Source: Pseudarthrobacter sp. MM222
GTDB lineage: Bacteria > Actinomycetota > Actinomycetes > Actinomycetales > Micrococcaceae
Direction: 5' to 3'
DNA: 64,000 nt
Assembly: GCF_947090775.1 (NCBI RefSeq)
Contig: NZ_OX352321.1
Span: 1,488,001-1,552,000 of the forward strand
The translations under genes were made by a program, and so were the position numbers. This document shows positions 46,117 to 55,042 of the stretch, piece after piece; position 1 is the first letter of the stretch, and the number at the start of each line of letters is the position of its first letter. Under the pieces are notes generated by a model. That model made no database searches and was not told the origin of the DNA. It saw only the letters and a program-made list of their open reading frames with translations.

Positions 46117-46554
46117 ATGTCAGCTTCAAGCGCGTTTCACGACACTTTTGGCCAAGCCGCATCCGGCGAGTACGGCCGCTCCGTTTCCGCGGCCCCTGAA
46201 GGCCATGCCGCTTCGGCCGGCGGCACCGGCCGCGCCCGGCAGGCGCCGTTGCGGCTAACCCGTCGCGGACGGTTCGTCTTCATCGGCGTGCCCCTGATCC
46301 TGTTGGCCGCACTGATCCTGTCCTTCAGCGGCTTCCTGAATGCCCCCGCCAAGGCCTCGGATTCGGCCGCGGAACTGTCCCTGACTCCCACCGTGTCCGT
46401 TACGGTGCAGCCCGGGGAATCGTTGTGGGCCATCGCCGGATCCGTCGCACCCGATCGCGACCCCCGCGACGTGGTAGCCGACATCGTCCAGCTCAACAAC
46501 CTCGACGCGGCCCGCGTGCTGCCCGGCCAAACGCTGTTCGTCCCGGCCAAGTAG
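46117..46554 (+). CDS. LysM-domain membrane protein, probable SOS division inhibitor
   Basis: The 145-residue product has a cytoplasmic N-terminus of about 50 residues, one membrane helix (FVFIGVPLILLAALILSF) and an external LysM domain at the C-terminus (VTVQPGESLWAIAGSV... then VLPGQTLFVPAK). LysM binds peptidoglycan. Genes with this design lie divergent to lexA in other Gram-positives (yneA in Bacillus, chiZ/Rv2719c in M. tuberculosis, divS in Corynebacterium) and halt division during SOS. That role is inferred from position, domain and LexA box. ATG 46117 has AGGAGGG about 9 bases upstream. Confidence 0.82.
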   Translation: MSASSAFHDTFGQAASGEYGRSVSAAPEGHAASAGGTGRARQAPLRLTRRGRFVFIGVPLILLAALILSFSGFLNAPAKASDSAAELSLTPTVSVTVQPGESLWAIAGSVAPDRDPRDVVADIVQLNNLDAARVLPGQTLFVPAK

Positions 46555-46654
46555 CCCGGCCAGGGAGCGCCCCGGCCTAACAACAGCCGGCCGGTTCGCG
46601 GGGCCGGAACCCGGCGCCAGGCGTCACAGTTTCAAGCCCCGGCGCGGTCTCACT

Positions 46655-46660
46655 TAAACT
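46655..46660 (+). promoter_or_regulatory. -10 element of leaderless hisC promoter
   Basis: TAAACT is followed by 6 bases and the hisC GTG. TTCAAG (46631-46636) is a possible -35 with an 18-base spacer. Confidence 0.55.
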
Positions 46661-46666
46661 AGGCAA

Positions 46667-47785
46667 GTGACTGACCAGTTAGAGCGCCTGAACCGACTTC
46701 CCCTCCGGACCAACCTGCGGGGCATGATTCCCTATGGGGCTCCCCAGCTGGACGTGCCCATCCTGCTAAACGTCAACGAGAACACCCACGGTGTCCCGGC
46801 GGACGTCCGGGCGGCCATCTCCGAGGCCGTCACGGAGGCCGCCGCCGGCCTGAACCGCTACCCGGACCGGGAGTTCACCCAATTGCGCGGAGCCCTCGCG
46901 GAATACCTCGGTCACGGCCTGGGCGCCGACAGTATCTGGGCAGCCAATGGCTCCAACGAGGTGCTCCAGCAGATCCTCCAAGCGTTCGGCGGCCCGGGGC
47001 GGACCGCACTGGGTTTCCCTCCCACATACTCCATGTACCCCCTGCTCGCTGCGGGGACGGACACGGAATACATTGTTGGGCTGCGGGCGGACGGCTACGG
47101 GCTGAGCGCAGAATCCGCTGCCCGCCAGGTCCGCGAACTCCAGCCGAACATCGTATTCCTGTGTTCCCCGAATAATCCCACCGGCACGGGCCTCGGCCTC
47201 GACGTCGTGGAGGCAGTGTACGAGGCCGGGGAGGCCAGCCAGACCATCGTGATCGTCGACGAGGCCTACCACGAGTTCGCCCACGACGGAACGCCGAGCG
47301 CGCTGACGTTGCTGCCCGGCCGCGAGCGTCTGATCGTCTCGCGCACCATGAGCAAGGCCTTTGCCCTCGCCGGCGCCCGGCTGGGCTACATGGCGGCAGC
47401 CCCGGAAGTGACCGACGCCCTCCGGCTGGTCCGGCTTCCGTACCACCTCTCCGCCATCACGCAGGCGGCCGCCCTCGCCGCGTTGCAGCACCGCGTTGCC
47501 CTTATGGCCGACGTCGAGGACATCAAGCGCCAGCGGGACAGGATCGTCTCCGAACTTCAGCGGATGGGGCTCAAGCCCGCCGCCTCGGACTCGAACTACG
47601 TCTTCTTCGGCGGGCTCGCGAACCCGCACGCCGTCTGGCAGGAACTGCTGGACGCCGGGGTACTCATCCGCGACGTCGGCATCCCCGGCCACCTGCGCGT
47701 CACGGCCGGGACTGAGACGGAAACCACAGCCTTCCTTGAGGCCCTTGAACGGATCCTGAGCAGCCCGTCCAACCAGCGGGCCTAG
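46667..47785 (+). CDS. hisC: histidinol-phosphate aminotransferase
   Basis: HisC is a PLP enzyme that transaminates imidazole-acetol phosphate. The 372-residue product shows LNVNENTHGVP, WAANGSNEVLQQIL, SPNNPTGTG, VDEAYHEFA and the Schiff-base lysine in SRTMSKAFALAGARLGY. Length is normal. The GTG start lies 6 bases after a -10 hexamer, so the his transcript probably begins without a leader. hisB follows after 69 bases. Confidence 0.95.
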   Translation: MTDQLERLNRLPLRTNLRGMIPYGAPQLDVPILLNVNENTHGVPADVRAAISEAVTEAAAGLNRYPDREFTQLRGALAEYLGHGLGADSIWAANGSNEVLQQILQAFGGPGRTALGFPPTYSMYPLLAAGTDTEYIVGLRADGYGLSAESAARQVRELQPNIVFLCSPNNPTGTGLGLDVVEAVYEAGEASQTIVIVDEAYHEFAHDGTPSALTLLPGRERLIVSRTMSKAFALAGARLGYMAAAPEVTDALRLVRLPYHLSAITQAAALAALQHRVALMADVEDIKRQRDRIVSELQRMGLKPAASDSNYVFFGGLANPHAVWQELLDAGVLIRDVGIPGHLRVTAGTETETTAFLEALERILSSPSNQRA

Positions 47786-47854
47786 ACTTAACTTCGGGAC
47801 AAGAACGTCGCCAGAACGCCCAGCACCGCCTTCATCACCAAAGGACACCCCCAC

Positions 47855-48481
47855 ATGAGCAACACCGGATCAACTGCTGCCGAGGGCCGGACCGCACGCA
47901 TGGAGCGGACCACCAGCGAGTCATCCGTGCTGGTCGAGATCAACCTGGACGGCACCGGCGTGTCGGAGATCAGCACCTCGGTTCCCTTCTATGACCACAT
48001 GCTGACGGCGCTGAGCAAGCACTCCCTGATCGACATGACGGTCAAGGCGACGGGTGATACCCACATCGACGTGCACCACACCGTCGAAGACGTCGCCATC
48101 ACCTTCGGTGAGGTGCTGCGCACGGCCTTGGGCAACAAGGCCGGCATCCGCCGCTTCGGTGAGGCCACCGTCCCCCTGGACGAAGCCCTGGCACACGCCG
48201 TCGTCGACGTCTCCGGACGGCCCTACCTCGTCCACGCCGGCGAACCGGCAGGCCAGGAGTACCACCTGATCGGCGGACACTTCACCGGGTCCCTGACCCG
48301 GCACGTCTTCGAGGCCATCACCCTGCACGCCGGCATCTGCCTGCACATGAACGTCACGGCCGGCCGGGACCCCCACCACATCGTCGAGGCCCAGTTCAAG
48401 GCCTTCGCCCGCGCGCTCCGTGCCGCCGTCGAGCCGGATCCCCGGGTTGAAGGCATCCCCTCCACCAAGGGTGCGCTGTGA
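47855..48481 (+). CDS. hisB: imidazoleglycerol-phosphate dehydratase
   Basis: HisB removes water from imidazoleglycerol phosphate using manganese. The 208-residue product has the metal-binding motifs [23 protein letters not shown] and, in the second half, [11 protein letters not shown] and [13 protein letters not shown]. It is the stand-alone dehydratase; the phosphatase domain of the enterobacterial fusion is absent. ATG 47855 has AAAGGA 8 bases upstream. The stop overlaps hisH by four bases. Confidence 0.96.
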   Translation: MSNTGSTAAEGRTARMERTTSESSVLVEINLDGTGVSEISTSVPFYDHMLTALSKHSLIDMTVKATGDTHIDVHHTVEDVAITFGEVLRTALGNKAGIRRFGEATVPLDEALAHAVVDVSGRPYLVHAGEPAGQEYHLIGGHFTGSLTRHVFEAITLHAGICLHMNVTAGRDPHHIVEAQFKAFARALRAAVEPDPRVEGIPSTKGAL

Positions 48482-49248
48482 CCGGCCCCGTGGTGCAGGA
48501 CGGCGCCATCATCGACCCCGATGCCGGCAGGAAGCCCGCCTCTCCGGAGGGCAAGCCCACCGTCACGGTGCTGGACTACGGTTCCGGCAACATCCGGTCC
48601 GCGGTCCGTGCGCTCGAGCGCGCCGGTGCCGAGGTAATCCTCAGCGCCAAGCCGGAAGACGTACTGAACGCGGACGGCCTCGTGGTTCCCGGCGTCGGCG
48701 CCTTCGAAACCGTCATGAACGAGCTCAAGGCGGTCGACGGAATCCGGATGATCGGACGCCGCGTCGCCGGCGGCCGTCCCGTGCTGGCCATCTGCGTTGG
48801 CCTGCAGGTCCTCTTCGAGGCGGGCGTGGAACACGGCACCGAGGCGCCCGGCATGGGGGAGTGGCCCGGCAAGGTGGAGCTGCTGCCCGCCGACGTGGTT
48901 CCCCACATGGGCTGGAACACGGTGTCCGTGCCCGACGGCTCCAGGCTCTTTGCGGGCGTTGAGAACGAGCGCTTCTACTTCGTGCACTCCTACGGGGTGC
49001 AGGAGTGGAACTTCGATGTCATCCAGCCGCGGATGGCCGCTCCGCTGGTCACCTGGTCCGAGCACGGCGCCCCCTTCATCGCGGCGGTTGAAAACGGTCC
49101 GCTCTGCGCCACGCAGTTCCACCCGGAGAAGTCCGGCGACGCCGGCGCACACCTGCTGCGCAACTGGGTCGAAAGCCTGCGCAAGGGGTCCCGCGACGGG
49201 GCCGCCCCGGCCGGCACACCCGGTACCGGCCCGGAACAGACCTCCTAG
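48478..49248 (+). CDS. hisH: imidazole glycerol phosphate synthase subunit HisH
   Basis: HisH is the glutaminase subunit that feeds ammonia to HisF. The 256-residue product has the glutamine amidotransferase triad Cys106 (AICVGLQ), His215 and Glu217 (TQFHPEKSG). A 22-residue N-terminal extension precedes [14 protein letters not shown] Gly/Pro-rich tail follows the catalytic domain. GTG 48478 overlaps hisB (GTGA). HisF is not in the window. Confidence 0.95.
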   Translation: MTGPVVQDGAIIDPDAGRKPASPEGKPTVTVLDYGSGNIRSAVRALERAGAEVILSAKPEDVLNADGLVVPGVGAFETVMNELKAVDGIRMIGRRVAGGRPVLAICVGLQVLFEAGVEHGTEAPGMGEWPGKVELLPADVVPHMGWNTVSVPDGSRLFAGVENERFYFVHSYGVQEWNFDVIQPRMAAPLVTWSEHGAPFIAAVENGPLCATQFHPEKSGDAGAHLLRNWVESLRKGSRDGAAPAGTPGTGPEQTS

Positions 49249-49407
49249 ATGTGGTCCCTGGTTCTGATGGGCCTCGCCGGACTGCTGGTCGGCGGCGCGC
49301 TGTCCTTCCGGCAGCAAAAGAGTCCGCGCTGGGTCCAGATCGTGTTCTACGGCCTGGCCGGGATGTCGTTGCTGGCCGCCTATCTCCTGACGCTGCCCGC
49401 CTCCTAG
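49249..49407 (+). CDS. 52-residue two-helix membrane peptide in the his operon
   Basis: ATG 49249 begins directly after the hisH TAG. The product reads MWSLVLMGLAGLLVGGALSF, then RQQKSPRWVQIVFYG and LAGMSLLAAYLLTLPAS. It therefore has two hydrophobic helices joined by a basic loop, a coherent membrane peptide rather than random sequence. Codon third positions are GC-rich like the neighbours. Its function is unknown. Position between hisH and priA suggests expression with histidine genes. Confidence 0.65.
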   Translation: MWSLVLMGLAGLLVGGALSFRQQKSPRWVQIVFYGLAGMSLLAAYLLTLPAS

Positions 49408-49460
49408 CGGTCCCGCAGCCCCCGTTCATCCCCGCCACCGAAAGAAGCTGAGGACCCCCG

Positions 49461-50207
49461 ATGACCACCGAAACCCCGCTGCCCGTGCTTGAGCTTCTGC
49501 CCGCCGTCGACGTCGTCAACGGTCAGGCCGTGCGCCTCGTGCAAGGTGAGGCCGGCAGCGAAACAAGCTACGGAACACCGCTGGAGGCCGCCCTGAACTG
49601 GCAGCAGCAGGGGGCGGAATGGGTCCATCTCGTGGACCTCGATGCTGCTTTCGGCCGGGGCTCCAACGCCGAGCTGCTCCGCGAAGTCGTGGGACGACTC
49701 GACATCAACGTGGAACTCTCCGGCGGCCTGCGCGACGACGAATCGCTCGAGAAGGCCCTTGACCTTGGCGTCGCCAGGGTCAATCTCGGTACCGCGGCCC
49801 TGGAGAACCCGGAGTGGACGTCCCGTGTGATCGAGCGCTTCGGCGACAAGATCGCCGTCGGACTGGATGTCCGCGGCACCACGCTGGCCGGCCGCGGCTG
49901 GACCAAGGAAGGCGGCGACCTCTGGGAGGTCCTGGGCCGGCTCGAAGAGGCCGGCTGCTCCCGCTACGTCGTGACCGACGTGACCAAGGACGGCACCCTG
50001 CAGGGCCCGAACGTCGAACTGCTGCGCCAGATGGTGGAAAAGACCGGCAAGCCCGTCGTGGCCTCCGGCGGCATCTCCAGCCTTGACGATCTCAAGGTCC
50101 TGCGCTCCCTCGTCCCGCTCGGCGTGGAGGGCGCAATCGTCGGCAAGGCCCTCTACAACGGCAACTTCACGCTTCCCGAGGCTCTCGACGTCGCCGGCCG
50201 ACGCTAG
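49461..50207 (+). CDS. priA: phosphoribosyl isomerase PriA (HisA)
   Basis: PriA isomerises ProFAR in histidine synthesis and, in many actinobacteria, also PRA in tryptophan synthesis. The 248-residue (beta/alpha)8-barrel has [18 protein letters not shown] with the first catalytic Asp (Asp17). The second half has [14 protein letters not shown] with the second Asp and ends in GGISSLDDL and [10 protein letters not shown] phosphate loops. Dual function is inferred from the lineage. ATG 49461 has AAGAAGCTGAGG upstream. Confidence 0.93.
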   Translation: MTTETPLPVLELLPAVDVVNGQAVRLVQGEAGSETSYGTPLEAALNWQQQGAEWVHLVDLDAAFGRGSNAELLREVVGRLDINVELSGGLRDDESLEKALDLGVARVNLGTAALENPEWTSRVIERFGDKIAVGLDVRGTTLAGRGWTKEGGDLWEVLGRLEEAGCSRYVVTDVTKDGTLQGPNVELLRQMVEKTGKPVVASGGISSLDDLKVLRSLVPLGVEGAIVGKALYNGNFTLPEALDVAGRR

Positions 50208-50220
50208 CCGGACCGCAGCC

Positions 50221-51153
50221 ATGGAATCCCAGCCGCCAGGCGGCGGCCCGGTGCCCGGCACCTCGGCCGGCGGCGGCACAGAGCCTCCCCGCCACCTTCC
50301 CGGGCACATCGCGGCGGCCTTGGCCGGCGCGGGAGGGGCCACGGACTCCGCCGGCCAGCCGTGGGCCGGGCGGAGCCTGACCGGGGACGACGCACGAATC
50401 CACAGCTTCGAGGACGACGACGGCACCGCCGACGCAAGCTACCTCGCGGCCCGGGCGGCTCTTCTGGCCGGCGACGGCACCGAGGCCGGCGTCGTCGCGT
50501 CGCTCGCGACCGCGCGGGTCTTCGTGCCGATCCTCGCCCAGCTCGCCGAGGAAGCTGCAGGCCACGTGGACGCGCAGGGCGATGCCCTGCACGGGGACAA
50601 GCAGGCGGATATGGCCCTCGTGACCCTCAAAGCGCCCGACGGGCGGACGGCGATGCCGGTGTTCACCTCGGCCGCCACCCTCCAGGCCTGGCACCCCGAC
50701 GCCAGGCCGGTGGCGGTCTATGCGGCCCGCGCTGCGCTGTCCGCCGTCGCGGAGGGTGCCGAGTTGCTGGTCCTGGACCCCGGTTCTGACTTCACCTTCG
50801 TGGTGCGCCGGCCCGCTGTGTGGGCGTTGGCGCAGCAGCGGACCTGGACGCCGTCGTATGCTGATCCGGAGCTGGCCCAGAGCCTCGGCGAGGCCGCCGT
50901 TGGCTTTCCTGCCGTCCGGCGTGTTGAAATTCATCCAGGCGGCGGTGTTGGCTCGCTGACCGCAGATGGAAGGCAGCTTCCCGGCGGTGGCTCCGGGCCC
51001 GAGCTCCGGGTCCAGTTGTTCCTGGAAGACGGACTCGACGCCGCAGGCGTCCAGTCCATCGTGGCCGGCCTCAACGGTGCCTGGGCACGGAATGAAATGT
51101 TTGCTGAGCGGGTTGACTCGATCGAGGTCAAATTGCAGCGCGCAGCACAGTAG
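50221..51153 (+). CDS. SseB-family protein
   Basis: The 310-residue product carries an SseB-type domain: ARVFVPILAQL, MALVTLKAPDGRTAMPVFTS and VYAARAALSAVAEGAELLVLDPGS. A second part shows HPGGGVG and VQLFLEDGL, similar to the SseB C-terminal domain. The N-terminal 45 residues are Gly/Pro-rich and probably disordered. Function in actinobacteria is unknown. ATG 50221 is 13 bases after priA, so it is probably co-transcribed with the his genes. Confidence 0.78.
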   Translation: MESQPPGGGPVPGTSAGGGTEPPRHLPGHIAAALAGAGGATDSAGQPWAGRSLTGDDARIHSFEDDDGTADASYLAARAALLAGDGTEAGVVASLATARVFVPILAQLAEEAAGHVDAQGDALHGDKQADMALVTLKAPDGRTAMPVFTSAATLQAWHPDARPVAVYAARAALSAVAEGAELLVLDPGSDFTFVVRRPAVWALAQQRTWTPSYADPELAQSLGEAAVGFPAVRRVEIHPGGGVGSLTADGRQLPGGGSGPELRVQLFLEDGLDAAGVQSIVAGLNGAWARNEMFAERVDSIEVKLQRAAQ

Positions 51154-51214
51154 CTGACGGCCAGCGAGGGCGACCCTCTTGCTGCCGGGGGCAGTAGCAG
51201 GAGGATGTAGTTAC

Positions 51215-52582
51215 GTGAATTTCGCGCTTTACCGGGAGCTGCTGTCCGTCCGGCCAATCCGGCGGCTGCTGCTGGTCGGCATGATTGCCCGCATACCGCA
51301 TTCGGCAGCCGGCGTGCTGCTGACCCTGCATATCGTCCTCACGCTCGGCCAGGGCTATGCGGCCGCCGGGGCCGCCGCTGCCGTGATGACAATCGGCATC
51401 GCTGTCGGCGCCCCCTGGCGCGGCCGGCGCGTCGACACCGTGGGTCTGCGCCGGGCCCTCATCCCGTCCGTCATTGGTGAGGCCGTCATCTGGTCGATCG
51501 TGCCGCACGTGTCTTTTGAGATGCTGCTGCCGCTGGTCTTCGTGGGCGGGCTGCTGACCCTGCCGATCTTCAGCGTCGTCCGCCAGTCCCTCGGTGTCCT
51601 GGCCACGGGGGAGCAGCGGCGCACCGCGTTTGCCCTGGACGCAATCTCCACCGAGCTGGTCTTCATGATCGGTCCTGCCGTCGGCGCCCTCGTCGCCACC
51701 GCCGGATTCTCGGTCCTGGGCCTGACGATCATCGGCATTGCCACCTCGGTGTCCGGGCTGTTCCTGATGTGGTTCAATCCGCCGACCCGCAGCGCCGAAT
51801 CTGGCCTTCCGTCGGATGCAGCGTCCGCGGCAGCCTTCGAGGCTGGCCAGCAGGAAGCCGCGGAGGCCGCCGTGGTCGCGGCCGCTCCGGCGCACCTGCA
51901 GGAAGCCGCCGCCGAGTTCGCCCCGCTGGCCGCTGCGGAACGGCGGCGGCAGCCCCGTTCCGGCCTCCGGGACAAGGTCCAACACAACTTTGCCTGGTTC
52001 AGCGCCGCGGTCGCCGCCGTCTTCGCCGTCGCGGCCGGAGCCGGAATGGTGCTCAGCGGCTCCGACGTCGGGATTGTCGCCGCCCTCGAAACCGGCGGGC
52101 GGGAGGCCGAGATCGGGCTCGTCTTCCTCTTCTGGTGCGGGGCATCCGTGGTGGGCGGGCTGATCTATGGCGCCATGCACCGGCCGATTTCGCCGATCCT
52201 GCTGCTGCTGGGCATGTCCGCCCTCACCGTGCCGATGGCCTTCGCGCAGGACACCTGGACCTTGAGCCTGCTTTCGCTCCTGCCGGGCCTGCTGTGCGCG
52301 CCCGTGCTGTCGGCAGCCTCGGAGAAGGTCGCCGAACTCGTCGACGAGCGGCGCCGCGGCGAGGCGATGGGCTGGTACGGATCCGCCCTCACCGGCGGTG
52401 TGGCGCTCGGGGCGCCGCTCGCCGGGATTTTTATCGACAATGTCGGGCCCTCCGCCGGGTTCGTCGCCGTCGGCATGGGCGGCGTCCTGTTGTGCCTGCT
52501 GGGGCTGGGCCTGCAGCGCCGGCGCCGGCAGCGGCTCGCCGCCGCAGGCCGGCACGGGACCGTTGACCCCGGCGTCCGGTAA
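51215..52582 (+). CDS. MFS transporter
   Basis: The 455-residue product has about twelve predicted helices in two bundles. Between helices six and seven is a long charged loop (about residues 190-260, rich in Ala, Glu and Arg). Motifs such as GRRVDTVGLRRALIPSV and GMGGVLLCLLGLGL fit drug/metabolite efflux MFS proteins. The substrate is unknown. GTG 51215 is supported by AGGAGG 10 bases upstream. A strong terminator follows, separating it from the convergent DUF1844 gene. Confidence 0.8.
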   Translation: MNFALYRELLSVRPIRRLLLVGMIARIPHSAAGVLLTLHIVLTLGQGYAAAGAAAAVMTIGIAVGAPWRGRRVDTVGLRRALIPSVIGEAVIWSIVPHVSFEMLLPLVFVGGLLTLPIFSVVRQSLGVLATGEQRRTAFALDAISTELVFMIGPAVGALVATAGFSVLGLTIIGIATSVSGLFLMWFNPPTRSAESGLPSDAASAAAFEAGQQEAAEAAVVAAAPAHLQEAAAEFAPLAAAERRRQPRSGLRDKVQHNFAWFSAAVAAVFAVAAGAGMVLSGSDVGIVAALETGGREAEIGLVFLFWCGASVVGGLIYGAMHRPISPILLLLGMSALTVPMAFAQDTWTLSLLSLLPGLLCAPVLSAASEKVAELVDERRRGEAMGWYGSALTGGVALGAPLAGIFIDNVGPSAGFVAVGMGGVLLCLLGLGLQRRRRQRLAAAGRHGTVDPGVR

Positions 52583-52616
52583 CCACGGCCGTCACCGCCG
52601 GGCCCGTTAACGACGA

Positions 52617-52646
52617 CGGCGGGCGGACCAAGGGGTCCGCCCGCCG
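52617..52646. terminator. bidirectional terminator
   Basis: Perfect 13-bp arms (52617-52629 and 52634-52646) have a four-base loop AAGG. A TTTT occurs about 10 bases later on the plus strand. It lies between two convergent genes. Confidence 0.8.
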
Positions 52647-52694
52647 AAGCGTGGAGTTTTGAGGGTGCAGCCTGACTGGCTGGCTGGCCGCTTC

Positions 52695-53081
52695 CTAGTT
52701 GACGGGGCCGGTGTACTTCTCGCCCGGACCCTTGCCCGGGGCGTCCTGGATGGTGGATTCCTCGCGGAAGGCCAGCTGCAGGGACCGGAGGCCGTCGCGC
52801 AACGGTCCGGCGTGCTGGGAACCGATCTCGGGCGCCGCGGCGGTGACCAGGCCGGCCAGGGCGGTAATCAGCTTGCGGGCCTCGTCCAGGTCCTTGAGCT
52901 CTTCTGCGTTTTCCTCGGCGGCGAGGCCAAGCTTCACTGCTGCTGCGCTCATCAGGTGCACGGCTGCCGTGGTGATGACTTCGATCGCGGGGACCTCGGA
53001 GATGTCGCGGATTTGCTGCGAGACGTCGGTTTGGGCGCCGGCGGGCTCATAAACGTGTGAATTGCTATCTGTTGTGCTCAT
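52695..53081 (-). CDS. DUF1844 protein
   Basis: The 128-residue product has the DUF1844 helices: VPAIEVITTAAVHLMSAAAVKLGLA and LDEARKLITALAGLVTAAAPEIG, with an acidic spacer. The family is widespread and uncharacterised, and often lies next to infC in actinobacteria, as here. The start ATG 53081 is directly before the infC leader on the other strand. No clear promoter was identified. Confidence 0.85.
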   Translation of the reverse strand: MSTTDSNSHVYEPAGAQTDVSQQIRDISEVPAIEVITTAAVHLMSAAAVKLGLAAEENAEELKDLDEARKLITALAGLVTAAAPEIGSQHAGPLRDGLRSLQLAFREESTIQDAPGKGPGEKYTGPVN

Positions 53082-53488
53082 GCTGGTAAGCTTGTCACAG
53101 ACCGACTGGATGACGTTATTTCACCCGATATTTTCACTGTGGCAGCTGGACCGCCGGAGTGAGGGGAACTACCGTTGGAAACCCTCCGATCCATGCCTGC
53201 TTTGCTTAGCATGTGCGCCGGGGGGATTCTTTGGATAGAATCGTTTTTCAGTTTGCAAGCGGAGTTCTCTCCCACCCGCGTCAGCCGCTCTCCTTCGGGA
53301 AGCTTCGCAAGAAGCAAGGTTGCCGGGTACCTGGTCGGGCATTTCTCCTGGGCACCAGCCTGGCGGAAACGCGTGCCGCCTCTTAGGAGGAAGGCAGTCC
53401 CGATCTTCGAGGCCTTCGATTGCTCCGGCAATTGGGGGCCTTCTCTATTTGCCGGTGGAATACCCCTCTCGAACACAGGAGCTTTAAC
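53082..53488 (+). promoter_or_regulatory. infC leader region
   Basis: The 407-base region upstream of infC has no gene. It holds a perfect 6-6-6 hairpin GATTCT/AGAATC followed by GTTTTT (53225-53248). It also holds a two-part hairpin just before infC, with outer arms AGGCC (53410-53414) and GGCCT (53437-53441) and inner arms ATTGC (53419-53423) and GCAAT (53428-53432). A TAGAAT at 53236 could be a -10. Leader-based autoregulation by IF-3 or L20 is known in other bacteria but is not shown here. Confidence 0.5.
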
Positions 53489-54613
53489 ATTAGCGAGCCA
53501 AGAATCAATGAGCGTATCCGCGTCCCCGAGGTGCGGCTGGTCGGCCCTGCAGGCGAACAAGTAGGAGTTGTCCGTATTGAGGATGCCCTGCGTTTGGCTG
53601 CCGAGTCCGATCTTGATCTCGTTGAAGTTGCACCGCAGGCCAAGCCTCCGGTGTGCAAGCTGATGGACTTCGGCAAGTACAAGTACGAAGCTGCGGTCAA
53701 GGCACGCGAGGCCCGGAAGAACCAGACCAACACGGTCCTGAAGGAAATCCGTTTCCGCCTGAAGATCGACACCCACGACTACGAGACCAAGCGCGGCCAC
53801 GCGCTCCGCTTCCTGGGTGCCGGTGACAAGGTCAAGGCCATGATCCAGTTCCGCGGCCGTGAGCAGCAGCGACCCGAGATGGGCATCCGCCTGCTGCAGC
53901 GTTTTGCCGACGACGTCGCCGAGGTTGGTGTCGTGGAGTCAAGCCCGCGGATCGATGGCCGCAACATGGTCATGGTGGTGGGTCCCTTGAAGAACAAGGC
54001 AGAAGCCAAGGCGGAGGCGCGCCGCGCCACGCAGCGTGCAGAAGCCAAGGCGGAGAACGAGGCCAGGGCCTCGGGCCGCGTGGACGTTTCCGGCGACGAC
54101 AGCGCGCCGCTGACGCAGTCACTGGCCGACCTTCTGCCGGAGGGATTCCAGGTAAGGACCGAGGCGCCGGCTCCGGAAGCAGCTCCCGCTGCACAGGAAA
54201 CCGAAGCCGCGGAAACCGCAGCACCGGAAACCGCTGCCGAGGAGGCCCCGGCCGCCGAGGCTAAGGTCGAGGAAGCTCCGGTCGAAAAGGCTCCCGTCCA
54301 GGAAGCGCCCAAGCAGGAGGCCCCCAAGGTCGCCAGGCAGGCAGCTCCGAAGCGTGAGGCTCCGAAGGCCGCCGAGAAGCCGGCAGTCGCCAAGGCGCCG
54401 GCTGCGCCCAAGGTTGCGGCCGCCAAGGCTCCTGAGGCTCCGAAAGCTCCCGAGGCCGCGAAGGCTCCCGAGCCCGCGAACGCCGCTCCGGCCGCAGCAC
54501 CGAAGCCGGTAGCTGCACCGAAGCCGGTGCCGCGCCCCGCGGCTCCCAAGCCTGCGGCTCGGCCCGCGGCTCCGCGGTCCGCCGCCAAGCCGGGCACCAA
54601 GAAGACCAACTAG
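53489..54613 (+). CDS. infC: translation initiation factor IF-3
   Basis: IF-3 binds the 30S subunit and checks the start codon. The start is an ATT codon at 53489: CAGGAG lies 7 bases upstream and the reading matches the usual N-terminus [13 protein letters not shown]. The nearest ordinary starts would add residues without a ribosome binding site. The 374-residue product has IF3-N (about 1-75) and IF3-C (about 80-170). An Ala/Pro/Glu/Lys-rich tail of about 190 residues follows, richer in repeats such as [18 protein letters not shown] than in most species. rpmI and rplT follow. Confidence 0.95.
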   Translation: MSEPRINERIRVPEVRLVGPAGEQVGVVRIEDALRLAAESDLDLVEVAPQAKPPVCKLMDFGKYKYEAAVKAREARKNQTNTVLKEIRFRLKIDTHDYETKRGHALRFLGAGDKVKAMIQFRGREQQRPEMGIRLLQRFADDVAEVGVVESSPRIDGRNMVMVVGPLKNKAEAKAEARRATQRAEAKAENEARASGRVDVSGDDSAPLTQSLADLLPEGFQVRTEAPAPEAAPAAQETEAAETAAPETAAEEAPAAEAKVEEAPVEKAPVQEAPKQEAPKVARQAAPKREAPKAAEKPAVAKAPAAPKVAAAKAPEAPKAPEAAKAPEPANAAPAAAPKPVAAPKPVPRPAAPKPAARPAAPRSAAKPGTKKTN

Positions 54614-54619
54614 TTCACG

Positions 54620-54676
54620 GCCGCCGGACAGCAATGTCCGGCGGCAGGCAACCAGCATGCCGCCCGCAGGGGCGGC
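54620..54676 (+). promoter_or_regulatory. two hairpins between infC and rpmI
   Basis: GCCGCCGGACA and its complement (54620-54645, loop GCAA) and GCCGCCC/GGGCGGC (54659-54676, loop GCAG) are perfect stems. Neither has a T-tract. They may be processing sites or partial attenuators. Confidence 0.5.
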
Positions 54677-54728
54677 TGCACGAAAGAACTGCAGACCTGT
54701 CTGCGGATACGTAAGGAGATCGGTTCCC

Positions 54729-54923
54729 ATGCCGAAGATGAAGACCCACAGTGGTGCTAAGAAGCGCTTCAAGCTGACCGGCAGCGGCAAGCTGCGCCGC
54801 CAGCAGGCCAACCGCCGCCACTACCTCGAGCACAAGTCCTCCAGGCTGACCCGCCGCCTTGCCGGCGACAAGATCGTCTTCAAGGGCGACGCCAAGGTTA
54901 TCCGGAAGATGCTCGGCATCTAA
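54729..54923 (+). CDS. rpmI: 50S ribosomal protein L35 (bL35)
   Basis: The 64-residue product [20 protein letters not shown]... with a C-terminal KVIRKMLGI is a full-length bL35. Start ATG 54729 has AAGGAG 10 bases upstream. It lies in the conserved infC-rpmI-rplT cluster. Confidence 0.97.
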   Translation: MPKMKTHSGAKKRFKLTGSGKLRRQQANRRHYLEHKSSRLTRRLAGDKIVFKGDAKVIRKMLGI

Positions 54924-54937
54924 GTTCCAAGTTCTCT

Positions 54938-55003
54938 GACTGCCTGCCACCTGGCAGCAGTCAACTACCAAAAAGGCTTCTCAGGCCAGCCGGTTGTTCC
55001 GGC
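54938..55003 (+). promoter_or_regulatory. hairpins in the rpmI-rplT spacer
   Basis: GACTG-C-CTGCCA-CC-TGGCAG-CAGTC (54938-54962) is an 11-bp stem with one bulge. GCCGG-TTGTT-CCGGC follows at 54989-55003. They may take part in L20-dependent control or RNA processing. Confidence 0.5.
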
Positions 55004-55042
55004 AGTAGATGCTTGGGATCAGAATTCTAAAGGAGTACGCAC

